A model generated the notes under the pieces. It worked only from the letters and a program-made list of their open reading frames with translations. It was not told the DNA's origin and searched no databases. From contig NZ_CP042823.1 in the NCBI RefSeq assembly GCF_008000895.1, positions 3,686,001-3,750,000 of the forward strand: a stretch of DNA of 64,000 nucleotides, given 5' to 3'. The first letter of the stretch is position 1. Every line of letters starts with the position of its first letter. Below, in pieces: positions 44,358-52,552 of this stretch. This stretch comes from Methylobacterium sp. WL1. GTDB taxonomy: Bacteria > Pseudomonadota > Alphaproteobacteria > Rhizobiales > Beijerinckiaceae. Position numbers and translations under genes: made by a program.

Positions 44358-45161
44358 ATGCCGGATCCTTACAGTTCGGCGGTGCTCAGCGCCAAGCTTC
44401 GCGGGTTCTACGCGTCGCAGGTAGCCAATCCGAATGCGGCCGACCGGCGCGTCACGGCGGCCTTCGCGGCAGTTCCCCGGGAGCCGTTCGCCGGCCCGGG
44501 GCCCTGGTCGATCCTCACCGCGCATGTCTGGCAATCTCAGGATCGCGGCCCACTCTACGTGACCACCCCGGTCGACGACCCCGCCTTTCTGTATCAGGAC
44601 GTGCTGGTCGCCCTCGACGCAGCACGCGGCATCAATATCGGCCAGCCTAGCCTGCACGCCCTCTGCCTCGATGCGCTCGCGCCCCGGCCCGGGGAGACCG
44701 TGGTCCGGGTCGGGACCGGCAGTGGGTATTATACGGCGCTCCTCGCCCATCTCGTGGGGCCGGACGGCCTCAATGCCGGGGCGCCGCGCCCGGCCCGTGC
44801 CTGGCTCGACGCGCTGCGGCCGGCGGGCCGACTTCTGTTCCCGCTCCAGGCCGCAAACCGCCGGGGCGGCATGCTTTTGCTGCGCCGGGCCACGGGTGAG
44901 GCAGCTTGGCCGGCCCGTTTCGTCTCCATGGCGAGCTTCATTCCCTTCCAGGGCATGTCGGAGGCGGGCGAAGTGGGCTTGTCCAATGCTTTCGCCCAGG
45001 GTCCCCTCGCGGCGGTTCGTTCAATCCACTTCGACGCGCCGCCCGATGCAAGCTGCTGGCACGATGGCGGCGATTGGTGCCTCTCGACCCATGAAGCGTC
45101 CCGCGGCTGGTGCCTCGTGCTCCATATCGGACCTGGCACAACGTGCAGGCTTTTAGGATGA
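44358..45161 (+). CDS. Protein-L-isoaspartate O-methyltransferase-like, internally deleted
   Basis: This 267-residue protein has the N-terminal half of an isoaspartate methyltransferase (AFAAVPREPFAGPGPW, TTPVDDPAFLYQDVLVAL, NIGQPSLHALCLDAL) and the SAM motif I VRVGTGSGYYTALLAHLVG (about 116-134). It then jumps directly to LNAGAPRPARAWLDALRPAGRLLFPL, which corresponds to motif III and beyond. The 40-45 residues carrying the acidic SAM-ribose contact and motif II are absent. The frame is kept, so the deletion (near 44765-44775) is in frame. SAM binding should be crippled, and the gene may be decaying. The start follows GGAG. Confidence 0.75.
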   Translation: MPDPYSSAVLSAKLRGFYASQVANPNAADRRVTAAFAAVPREPFAGPGPWSILTAHVWQSQDRGPLYVTTPVDDPAFLYQDVLVALDAARGINIGQPSLHALCLDALAPRPGETVVRVGTGSGYYTALLAHLVGPDGLNAGAPRPARAWLDALRPAGRLLFPLQAANRRGGMLLLRRATGEAAWPARFVSMASFIPFQGMSEAGEVGLSNAFAQGPLAAVRSIHFDAPPDASCWHDGGDWCLSTHEASRGWCLVLHIGPGTTCRLLG

Positions 45162-45417
45162 CGCTCTAATTAGGCGAGCACGGCTAACTGGCCGGCAACG
45201 CGGCCGGTCCCGATCTTTGCCTCAGCGTGGCGCGAATAGCTCTCGGCGCGCAGATCTCCGACACGGATGCAGACCGCTTGGCGCCTTTCGCTCACCGGAA
45301 CGACGTCCAAGCTCAGTTCGTGCAGAGCCCAGTAAAGACGCGCGCCAGCGTCATGGTCGGCGTCCTGCTCGATAGTAGGCGAAAGCCCCGGGGCACGCGG
45401 ATCGAAAGGGGCGCCCT

Positions 45418-46437
45418 TCAGCGCGCCCGGGCCACGCAGAAATCCACGGCTCCGTTGAGGGCGGCCTTGACCGGACCGTCCGGGAAGACGTCGAGGGCGG
45501 CGCGGGCTTGGGCGCCATACTCGTGGGCGCGGGCCACCGTCTCCTCCAGGGCGCCGTGCCGCTGCAGCAGGTCGAGGGCGGTGCCGAGGTCGTCCTCGCC
45601 GATCTCACCCTGCTGCAGGGTCCGCCGCCAGAAGCCGCGCTCGCCCTCGCTGGCCCGGCGGTGGGCCAGCACGATCGGAAGGGTGATCTTGCCCTCGCGA
45701 AAATCGTCGCCGACATTCTTGCCGAGGGCAGCCGAGGTACCGCCGTAATCGAGCACGTCGTCGATCAGCTGGAAGGCGATGCCGAGGTTCATCCCGTAGG
45801 CGCGGGCCGCGACCTGCTCGGCCTCCGGCCGGCCGGCGAGCACCGGCCCGACCTCGCAGGCGGCGGCGAACAGCTCGGCGGTCTTGCCGCGGATCACCGC
45901 CAGGTAGGCGGCTTCGTCGGTTTCGAGGTTCTTGGCGTTGGTGAGCTGCATCACCTCGCCCTCGGCGATCACCGTGGCGGCGGCGGACAGGATGTCGAGC
46001 GCCCGCAGGGAGCCGACCTCGACCATCATCCGGAAGGCCTGGCCGAGCAGGAAGTCGCCGACCAGCACCGAGGCCTCGTTGCCCCACTTGATCCGGGCGG
46101 CGACGCGGCCGCGACGCATGTCGCTCTCATCGACCACGTCGTCGTGAAGCAGGGTCGCGGTGTGCATGAACTCGACGCTGGCGGCGAGCTTCACGTCGCC
46201 GTCCGACGGGTCGGCGTAACCGCAGAGCTGCGCGCAGGCGAGCGTCAGGATCGGGCGCAGCCGCTTGCCGCCGCTGGCGATCAGGTGGTTGGCCACCTCC
46301 GGGATCATCGCCACGTCGGATCCGGTGCGCGACAGGATCGTGGTGTTGACCCGCGCCATGCCGTCCGCCACCAGCGCGACGAGGTCGTTCAACCCCGCCT
46401 CGGTCTCGGGCTTCGGATTCTCGATGGAGAGGGCCAT
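45418..46437 (-). CDS. Long-chain polyprenyl diphosphate synthase (ubiquinone side chain)
   Basis: This 339-residue trans-prenyltransferase has the first Asp-rich motif in TATLLHDDVVDESDMRRG and the second in FQLIDDVLDYGG. KRLRPILTL near residue 58 gives the substrate-binding Lys and Arg. It makes the octa- to decaprenyl chain of ubiquinone from IPP and FPP; alphaproteobacteria mostly use Q-10, so decaprenyl is likely, but chain length cannot be read here. The ATG at 46437 opens the conserved part (MALSIENPKPE). It is divergent from the DUF2007 gene, a conserved alphaproteobacterial neighbourhood. Confidence 0.93.
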   Translation of the reverse strand: MALSIENPKPETEAGLNDLVALVADGMARVNTTILSRTGSDVAMIPEVANHLIASGGKRLRPILTLACAQLCGYADPSDGDVKLAASVEFMHTATLLHDDVVDESDMRRGRVAARIKWGNEASVLVGDFLLGQAFRMMVEVGSLRALDILSAAATVIAEGEVMQLTNAKNLETDEAAYLAVIRGKTAELFAAACEVGPVLAGRPEAEQVAARAYGMNLGIAFQLIDDVLDYGGTSAALGKNVGDDFREGKITLPIVLAHRRASEGERGFWRRTLQQGEIGEDDLGTALDLLQRHGALEETVARAHEYGAQARAALDVFPDGPVKAALNGAVDFCVARAR

Positions 46438-46604
46438 ACCCAAGATCCGCGACCTCCAGTCCGGTTCCCCCGCAGGGGGCGGGCGATCCCTTCGCACGCG
46501 CCTCGCGGCGCCGCAACATCGGCGCAGAGAGGATATGGTGCGAAGGGAATGCGCAGCGAACGCGACGAATGCGCCGGACGACCGGCATCCTTCGAAGAAT
46601 TGCG

Positions 46605-46829
46605 ATGATCGTGCTGATTTCCGCGAATGATCCCGTGCTGATCGGCTTTGCCCGCACGGTGCTCGAGGCGGCCGAGATCCCGGTCCTGGTGGCCGACACC
46701 CATATGAGCGTGATGGAAGGCTCGATCGGGGCGTTCGGTCAGCGCCTGATGGTTCCGGGCGATTGGGCGCCCCAGGCCCGCCGGTTGCTCAAGGATGCCG
46801 GGCTCGCGCACGAGTTGCGTGACCCGTGA
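46605..46829 (+). CDS. DUF2007-family small protein
   Basis: This 74-residue protein matches DUF2007 (putative signal-transducing protein, GlnB-like fold): MIVLISANDPVLIGFARTVL, VADTHMSVMEGSIGAFGQRL and VPGDWAPQARRLLKDAGL. The ATG at 46605 gives the family length; a further ATG at 46569 is less likely. Its stop overlaps the GTG of the methyltransferase (GTGA). Biochemical function is not known. Confidence 0.85.
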   Translation: MIVLISANDPVLIGFARTVLEAAEIPVLVADTHMSVMEGSIGAFGQRLMVPGDWAPQARRLLKDAGLAHELRDP

Positions 46830-47569
46830 GCCCGGAGCCCGATGCCTTCCTGGGCGGGATTTTGCGCCTGCACCAGCCGCCCCGCGGAGCGCACCGGGCC
46901 GGGACCGATGCGGTGCTGCTCGCCCGGCTGCTGGTCCCGGCGCCGGGGGAGCGGTTGTGCGATGTCGGCGCCGGGACCGGCGCGGTGGGTCTGGCCTGCG
47001 CGGCGCTTCATCCCGGAACCTGCCCGACCCTGGTGGAGCGCGACCCCGAACTGGCCGGGCTGGCCCGGGCCAACGCCGTCCTCAACGGCATCGCGGCTTC
47101 GGTGATCGAGGCCGACGTTCTGGCGCCGGCGGCCGAGCGCCGCGCCGCCGGGCTGGAGCCCGACAGCGTCGACCTCGTCCTGACCAACCCGCCGTTCTTC
47201 ACCGCGGGCCGCCACCGCCCCTCCCCGCATCCCGGCAAGGCGACGGCACACACGTTTCCCGAGAGCGGCCTGGACCTCTGGATCCGCGCCTGCACGGCGG
47301 TCCTGCGACCGGGGGGCCGGCTCGGGCTGATCCACCGGGCAGACGCCCTGCCGGCCTGCCTCGACGCCATGAAGGGCCGCTACGGCGGGATCGCGATCCG
47401 CCCGGTCCACGCCCGGGCCGAGGCGCCGGCGATCCGGGTGCTGATCGCCGGCATCCGGGGCAGCCGCGCGGCTCCGAGCCTGCTGCCGCCGCTGGTGCTG
47501 CACGGCCCCCAAGGCTTCACGCCCGAGGCCGAGGCGCTCCACCGGGGCGCGCCCTGGCCTCGGGCGTGA
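46826..47569 (+). CDS. TrmN6-like adenine-N6 methyltransferase
   Basis: This 247-residue class I methyltransferase has the SAM loop LCDVGAGTGAVGLACA (about 44-59), the acidic strand LVERDPELAGLARAN, and the amino-methyltransferase motif LTNPPFF (NPPF/Y, about 117-123). It resembles tRNA1(Val) A37 N6-methyltransferase (TrmN6/YfiC). RLHQPPRGAHRAGTDAVLLA at the N-terminus is typical of that group. It is translationally coupled to DUF2007. RNA rather than DNA as substrate is inferred from the family. Confidence 0.88.
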   Translation: MSPEPDAFLGGILRLHQPPRGAHRAGTDAVLLARLLVPAPGERLCDVGAGTGAVGLACAALHPGTCPTLVERDPELAGLARANAVLNGIAASVIEADVLAPAAERRAAGLEPDSVDLVLTNPPFFTAGRHRPSPHPGKATAHTFPESGLDLWIRACTAVLRPGGRLGLIHRADALPACLDAMKGRYGGIAIRPVHARAEAPAIRVLIAGIRGSRAAPSLLPPLVLHGPQGFTPEAEALHRGAPWPRA

Positions 47570-47581
47570 AGGGCCGTCCGG

Positions 47582-47893
47582 TCAGGCCGCGAGGGCCGTC
47601 GGCACCGCGTCGTCGATGCCGAGAAACCGCTCGACGGCCGGCAGATCCAAGAATCCCAGAAACTCTGGGCGCAGCGGCTCGGGCAGCCCGTCGAAGTTGA
47701 GCCCCGGGAACGTGTCGGGATGCGGGTAGAGCTGCCACTCAGCCCCGGGCTCGACCGGCGGGAACAGGATCGCGACTTTCTCGTCGCCCAGGCGCACGAT
47801 CCGGGTCGGGCTGTACGACAGGGTCTCGATGCTCCAGCCCCGATGATGGTCCCGGCGGGCCTTCAGGGTACGGCGGCGCGTCGTGCGATGCAT
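47582..47893 (-). CDS. Conserved hypothetical protein, 103 residues
   Basis: No known domain is recognised. The protein has a basic N-terminus (HRTTRRRTLKARRDHHRG), then WSIETLSYSPTRIVRLGDEKVAILFPPVEPG, which looks like beta strands, and a Pro/Leu-rich end. The codon bias is coding-like, and the ATG has GGAG at a suitable distance. It lies 33 bp after the phage-like gene on the same strand, so the two may form one unit. It converges with the methyltransferase. Confidence 0.6.
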   Translation of the reverse strand: MHRTTRRRTLKARRDHHRGWSIETLSYSPTRIVRLGDEKVAILFPPVEPGAEWQLYPHPDTFPGLNFDGLPEPLRPEFLGFLDLPAVERFLGIDDAVPTALAA

Positions 47894-47926
47894 GGCGGTC
47901 TCCTGCGGGTTTGAGCGTTCGAAACT

Positions 47927-48613
47927 TCAGGCGGCGCTGCGGCGGCCGGTGCGCTTGGGCCAGCCGAGCGCCACGAGGCGCGCCTTGGCGTAGTCGCGGA
48001 CCTCGTCGCGGGTGCCGGGCGGCATCGCCGCCAGGATCGCTTGGGTGGCCCCGTCGAGCATCAGGTCGGTCACGTCGTTGATCGTCTCGGCACCGTCGAT
48101 GCGGCGCTTGAGGTCGCCCTCGGCCTCGGTGACCTCGTCGAAGGGCTGGGCCTCCTCGAAATCCTCGTCCACGGCCCGGACCGTGGGCAGGTGGGCGCGG
48201 AACTCGTCGGCCTCCTCCTCCGAGTAGACCAGGCCGTGCAGTTCGATCAGCTTGAGGATGACGCGGTCCTTCCCGCGCTTCTCCGCCATGGCGTAGACGT
48301 AGGCCGCCTGCTTGCCCGAGACGCGGTAGTTCACGTTGACCAGCGCCTCGCCCATCGACCACTCGACCCGGTCGGCGGCTGGCTTCGCACCGGATTTGGC
48401 ACCGGGCAGGCGCCCGGTGACCAGCAGCACGGCCTCGTCGCGCTCGGCGCGGATGATCGTCGGCGGCTCGAACACGATCCCGGCCTGGGCGGCGATCCGC
48501 TCCAACGTCTTGTGGTAGATGACCGCCGTGCCCTGCACGCGCCAGACGTTGCCCCCGAAGGGCTCCCCGTAACGCACCAGGATGTCGGCGATCTGCTTGT
48601 CGGCGGTTCGCAT
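47927..48613 (-). CDS. Phage-type uncharacterised protein, possibly ssDNA-annealing-like
   Basis: This protein has 228 residues from ATG 48613, or 241 from GTG 48652. It carries a compact alpha/beta core: NVWRVQGTAVIYHKTLERIA, FEPPTIIRAERDEAVLLVTG, EWSMGEALVNVNYRV, then AAYVYAMAEKRGKDRVILKLI. The last helix recalls the YAETRAxxRAL helix of Rad52/ERF-like phage annealing proteins, and similar proteins occur in Rhizobiales phages from memory. An acidic linker and a C-terminal helical domain follow. No phage structural genes are nearby. The functional suggestion is weak; the gene itself is convincing. Confidence 0.6.
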   Translation of the reverse strand: MRTADKQIADILVRYGEPFGGNVWRVQGTAVIYHKTLERIAAQAGIVFEPPTIIRAERDEAVLLVTGRLPGAKSGAKPAADRVEWSMGEALVNVNYRVSGKQAAYVYAMAEKRGKDRVILKLIELHGLVYSEEEADEFRAHLPTVRAVDEDFEEAQPFDEVTEAEGDLKRRIDGAETINDVTDLMLDGATQAILAAMPPGTRDEVRDYAKARLVALGWPKRTGRRSAA

Positions 48614-49170
48614 GCGGGGCTCGTTCCGGTGAGAGGCAACCGCGTCATCCACAGTTTTCTACGGCGACGCTCTTTTGTTCCTGTTTTGTTTCATCGTATA
48701 TGCGGGATCGCGGCGGCGTGCGCAAGGGTCGGGGTCTGCTGTCCGCGGAAATCAGACGGGGCTGCGTCAGTGCGTGCGGGGGCGTCTCAGGACGCATCCA
48801 GGGGCTCGGTTTGCCGCGGAGGCGGTGATGGCGCGGGCGTTTCGGATTTCGTTTCGCGGCTCAGGATGGCGACGGGTCCGGCCTCCATCACCCTGTGCCA
48901 ATCCAACCGCCTCATCTCGGAGCGCCCGCGTCAGGATGCGGGGTTAGGCGGGAGAACGTTCGGGTTCGCGATGATCCTCGCCATCATCGCAAGACCAGCC
49001 TAGCAAGTACGGGCCCGGATCTGATCCGATCATGTATGGGACCAATGCTTTCGACCCGTGCCGGCCTTTGGATGGCCGCCGGCCCTTCTGGTCAGCGGCC
49101 CTCTTCTGGCCGCCCGGCAACTCGAGTTCGGGGTGAGGACCAGACTGTCGTAGCCCGACCAGATTTTTTT
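48614..49170. other. 557-bp non-coding region
   Basis: It contains a T-rich stretch at about 48652-48700 that could be a promoter for the gene to the left. The rest has mixed composition, with no gene or hairpin recognised. The GC content falls towards the MerR gene. Confidence 0.4.
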
Positions 49171-49206
49171 CTTGACTTAGAGTGCGCTCAAACCCGCAGC
49201 ATTCTT
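49171..49206 (+). promoter_or_regulatory. MerR-type promoter/operator
   Basis: CTTGACTTAGAGTGCGCTCA at 49171-49190 fits MerR-family promoters: a TTGACT -35 element followed by a dyad (TTAGAG-TGCG-CTCAAA) inside a long spacer. It lies 39 bp upstream of the MerR gene's GTG, so autoregulation is likely. Confidence 0.6.
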
Positions 49207-49229
49207 AGCGTCGTGATGAGAAGATATTC

Positions 49230-49658
49230 GTGAAGATCGGAGAACTCGCGAGGCGTTCGGGATTGTCTGCCCATACGATTCGTTACTATGAGCGGATCGG
49301 GCTACTCCCCTATGCTGACCGAGATCAGTCAAACCAGCGTGATTACGACGCGTCTATCCTAGCGTGGATCGCATTCTTAGATCGTCTCAAGACGACCGGT
49401 ATGCCGATCCGGGACATGCTGCGATACGCAGCATTGCGCGAGCGTGGCGTCATCACTGAGGCTGAGCGCTGTGATTTGCTGTGGGAGCACCGCGAGTGCG
49501 TCCGCGCGCATGTGGCCGATCTGCAAGCCTGCCTTCTCGTCCTCGACACCAAGATCGCCGGCTACGCCGGCTCTGACGGGAGGACGCAGGCGTATGACAC
49601 GACAACACCGCAACGGCGACGAAAGCCGGCTAGAGCGCGGGCAGCGAGCACTCGCTGA
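49230..49658 (+). CDS. MerR-family transcriptional regulator
   Basis: This 142-residue regulator opens with the standard MerR winged helix (KIGELARRSGLSAHTIRYYERIGLL), then a basic wing and a coiled-coil dimerisation helix (about 80-118). No cysteine or other metal-site pattern is evident, so it belongs to the aldehyde- or organic-signal-type MerR group (AdhR/NmlR-like) rather than to metal sensors. The start is GTG. The last 65 bp overlap the next gene in another frame. GC and codon use are lower than in neighbours, suggesting transfer. Confidence 0.88.
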   Translation: MKIGELARRSGLSAHTIRYYERIGLLPYADRDQSNQRDYDASILAWIAFLDRLKTTGMPIRDMLRYAALRERGVITEAERCDLLWEHRECVRAHVADLQACLLVLDTKIAGYAGSDGRTQAYDTTTPQRRRKPARARAASTR

Positions 49659-50016
49659 GATCGACGGCCAAGCAGGAGAGAAGGTCGTCGCCTCGCTCGC
49701 AGAGATCGCCCCTGACTTTGCGACCTACCTTATCGAGTTCCCTTTCGGCGATATTTACAGCCGCCCCGGCCTAGAACTACGTTCCCGCGAGATAGCCACT
49801 ATCGCGGCACTAACGGCGATGGGCAATGCAGCACCACAACTTAAGGTACACATAGAGGCAGGCTTGAACGTCGGCCTCTCGTGTGAAGAGATCACTGAAG
49901 TCATCATGCAGATGGCCGTTTATGCAAGCTTTCCAGCAGCATTAAACGGATTATTCTCAGCCAAAGAAGTGTTCGCGGCGCGTTCGACAGCCGAGCCTTG
50001 TGACCCAGGGGCCTGA
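49594..50016 (+). CDS. Carboxymuconolactone decarboxylase (AhpD-like) family protein
   Basis: This 140-residue protein shows the CMD fold: FPFGDIYSRPGLELRSREIATIAALTAMG, HIEAGLNVGLSCEEITEVIMQ and MAVYASFPAALNGLFSAKEVF. The CxxC of peroxidase AhpD is absent, so a decarboxylase/lactonase-like or unknown activity is more likely. The ATG at 49594 lies within the MerR gene's end (65 bp overlap), implying co-expression and control by MerR. Lower GC than the surroundings suggests that this two-gene cassette was acquired together. Confidence 0.85.
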   Translation: MTRQHRNGDESRLERGQRALAEIDGQAGEKVVASLAEIAPDFATYLIEFPFGDIYSRPGLELRSREIATIAALTAMGNAAPQLKVHIEAGLNVGLSCEEITEVIMQMAVYASFPAALNGLFSAKEVFAARSTAEPCDPGA

Positions 50017-50414
50017 CGCCGCCTTCGTCATCGACAACGGCGCATCGTCGGTCAGGCGGGTCGACCTGACCGGCCATTCGACAAACGTTGCACAGGGCTT
50101 CGATGGCGCACCAGTCGCGCGTGGCCGGGCTCGGGACGGCAACCTACCGGTAGACGTATGGGGATCGGCCAGCAACTACAGGGTAGTCATCGATCCAAGA
50201 CGGTAAGTGTAGCGATCGGGTCGCATCGCTTGACTCTCACGGCCGCTTGCAAGGGGCGAGGAGGGAGCGCCTCGGTGATATCCACTTCGACGCCTCTTTG
50301 GTCCAAAAGCAGACAGGCGGAAATCCGCTCAGCCACGCCGTATTGGCGGGTCGATGCCGGCCCCTGATGGCCATCCATCGAGCGGCAGGTTCGGCGGCTC
50401 TACGCCTTTCGAGG
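50017..50414. other. 398-bp gap with a possible gene fragment
   Basis: A short frame at 50000-50206 (TQGPDAAFVIDNGASSVRRV) resembles one blade of a Vgb-like or NHL beta-propeller protein and may be a remnant. Nothing else is recognised. No terminator was found. Confidence 0.3.
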
Positions 50415-51812
50415 TCACTCAACGGCCGTCGTGAGGACTTGGGGCGGGACAGCCGGTTCCGGCGCGGGCTGGGCCACGAACATCTTGCCCGTGGCAAAAG
50501 CAGCCGCGTTGACGATGCCCATGGTGAAGAGCCCAGCCGCGAGGGCAACAAACATCCACGCGGGGCCGAGCCCGAGGATAGCCGCGATCCAGGCGCCCCC
50601 CAGCGCCACCCCCATTCGGAAGACGCTGGCTGTGAGCGGCCAGCCGACACGGCCTGCACCTTGGGCCGCGAAGTAGAGAGCAAGGCCGGCCCCGAAGAAC
50701 CCGTAGAACGGTCCGACGATGCGGAGATAGGAGGAGCCCGTAGCCAACATGGCCGGATCACCCCCGAACAGACCGAGCCAAGCTTCAGGATACAGGGCGG
50801 CCGCAACGCCGATGGCCTCCGTCAGAAGACCGGCCACGATGGCGCCGGTGAGCGCAGCCTGACGGGCGCGGGCCTGCAGTCCGGCGCCGAGGGCGGTGCC
50901 GACGATGGCGGCAATGGGCGAACCGAGCCCGAACACGAGGGGGACCAGCAGGTATTCCAGCCGGGCGCCGGTTCCATACCCGGCAACCGCGGCCGGCCCC
51001 GCCGTCCCCACGAAGCCCGTCGCGGCGATGACCGTGACGTTCGACGTGATACTGGCGATGCCGGAGAGCAGGCCGACGCGCAGGATCTCGCGGGACGGCG
51101 CCCAGGTAAGCCTCGGGAGGCGCCGGCTCGGGTGCAGGACGCCGCGGCCAGACCAAATCGAGGCGGCGAAGACGGCGGTGCCGGCGGCGTAGTAGGCCGC
51201 GAAAGCGACTCCGCCGCCCACGACCCCGAGCTTCGGGAACGGCCCCCAGCCGAAGATCAGCGCCGGCGAGAGAGGGATCAGCACGATGGCGCCGGCGCAG
51301 GTGACGCCGGCCGGGAGGGCCATGTTGCCGGTACCGCGGATCACGGCCGCCAGCGCGTTGAACAGCCAGATCAGGACCGCTCCGCCGAGCACGACGTTCG
51401 CGTAGGCCGTCGCAGCCCGGAGCGATTCCCCCGTGCCGCCCATCGCGGCGTAGAGCCGCGGTCCCAGCGGCACCGCGAGCAGACTGGTCACGAGACCAAG
51501 TCCGAGGCCGATGGCGACAGCGTGCCAAGCGACGAGGCTGGCCTCCGCCTTCCGGCCGGCGCCCAGGGTACGCGAGACCGCCGACTGGATGCCGCCGCCC
51601 ATGCCGCCGGCCGACAGCATCTGGACGAGCATGACGACCGGGAAGACGAGGGCCATGCCGGCCAGGGCGTCGGTGCCGAGCTTCGCGACGAAGTAGGTCT
51701 CGATCAGGCCGATGGAGGTCTGGACGACCATCACCACGACGTTCGGCCCGGCCATCCGAGCCAGGGTCGGCACGAGCGGCGCTTCGAGCAGGCGACGCGT
51801 TCGGATGTCCAT
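50415..51812 (-). CDS. MATE-family efflux transporter
   Basis: This 465-residue polytopic protein has twelve helices and the MATE twofold repeat: PNVVVMVVQTSIGLIETYFVAKLG opens the first half and GLLSGIASITSNVTVIAATGFVG the second. It would export a drug or metabolite in exchange for H+ or Na+. The ATG follows GAGGG. It lies 27 bp downstream of a possible small gene and is followed by a gap. It points away from the AraC gene. Confidence 0.9.
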   Translation of the reverse strand: MDIRTRRLLEAPLVPTLARMAGPNVVVMVVQTSIGLIETYFVAKLGTDALAGMALVFPVVMLVQMLSAGGMGGGIQSAVSRTLGAGRKAEASLVAWHAVAIGLGLGLVTSLLAVPLGPRLYAAMGGTGESLRAATAYANVVLGGAVLIWLFNALAAVIRGTGNMALPAGVTCAGAIVLIPLSPALIFGWGPFPKLGVVGGGVAFAAYYAAGTAVFAASIWSGRGVLHPSRRLPRLTWAPSREILRVGLLSGIASITSNVTVIAATGFVGTAGPAAVAGYGTGARLEYLLVPLVFGLGSPIAAIVGTALGAGLQARARQAALTGAIVAGLLTEAIGVAAALYPEAWLGLFGGDPAMLATGSSYLRIVGPFYGFFGAGLALYFAAQGAGRVGWPLTASVFRMGVALGGAWIAAILGLGPAWMFVALAAGLFTMGIVNAAAFATGKMFVAQPAPEPAVPPQVLTTAVE

Positions 51813-51839
51813 GGCAGAACCCTCACGGCCTCACGGATT

Positions 51840-52085
51840 TCAGCGCGGGCACGATGGCCGATACGCCACCGGCCGGCGGATCGCCGTCGAGAACGGCGCG
51901 GTCGCTTGACCGGCGGCGGGTGGCGTCCCGGCACCGGACCGATCGAACGGAAGGCCGGTCGTGCGCGCGGTCGCGACGAGGCAGCCTGCCGCGTCGCGGG
52001 TGCGGTCCTCGGACCCGGTGTGCCGACCTCTGGCATGGAAGACCAGGCCGAAGGCGGTCAGCGGGCCAGGCGTTTCTTCGGCCAT
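51840..52085 (-). CDS. Possible small protein upstream of the MATE gene
   Basis: This 81-codon frame has an ATG at 52085 with AGAGG seven bases before it, and ends 27 bp before the MATE gene. The product starts MAEETPGPLTAFGLVFHARG and is rich in Ala, Thr, Gly and Pro. No domain is recognised. It may be spurious; the spacing and ribosome binding site are the only support. Confidence 0.3.
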   Translation of the reverse strand: MAEETPGPLTAFGLVFHARGRHTGSEDRTRDAAGCLVATARTTGLPFDRSGAGTPPAAGQATAPFSTAIRRPVAYRPSCPR

Positions 52086-52552
52086 CGATGGACCTCTTGG
52101 AGTGGCCGACCGCCCGGCATGCGGACACGTGCCGTGCCAGCGCCAAAGCCGATCAACGCGACCGCCTATTCATGCTGACCGTAATTTATACTGCGGCTTC
52201 GTGCAAGCTTGAACCCGTTTGGGAGTCCGGTGGATGGCCATCGTCGGCTCGCTAGCTGTCTTCCTCGCCGCCACCGTCCGTCAGCGTTTGTGAGTTCGGA
52301 GACCGAGAGGCGAGCGCCGCGCGCCGTTTCGGACCTCGGCACGGTCAAGCGGATCGCATGCCGGTGGTCGTGCGGTGAGCGCTTTCCAAACCGTGGCGTG
52401 GTCACCCCGGAACCCGCGATGACGCGCGAGCGGACGGCGGGACGACCGTACCACTCAGATGACCGCGGTCTCGGTCAGGGCGACGGCCCCGGGATGCCGG
52501 ACGCTCTATGCTGCAGCGTCCGCGAATCCGGCGCGGGCGTCCGGTTCGCGCC
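52086..52552. other. 467-bp region upstream of the AraC gene
   Basis: There is an AT-richer stretch at about 52170-52205 that may contain divergent promoters for the MATE and AraC genes. No gene, hairpin or repeat was recognised. Confidence 0.4.

Noticed and set aside
45162..45417. Possible gene between the methyltransferase and the polyprenyl synthase
   Set aside because: Frames here have poor composition and no start with a ribosome binding site; treated as non-coding.
47927..48613. Prophage
   Set aside because: Only one phage-like gene; no integrase, capsid, tail, lysis gene or attachment repeat was found nearby.
50000..50206. Complete small gene with a beta-propeller-like segment
   Set aside because: It overlaps the end of the decarboxylase-family gene, lacks a ribosome binding site, and shows only one blade-like motif; recorded only as a possible fragment.
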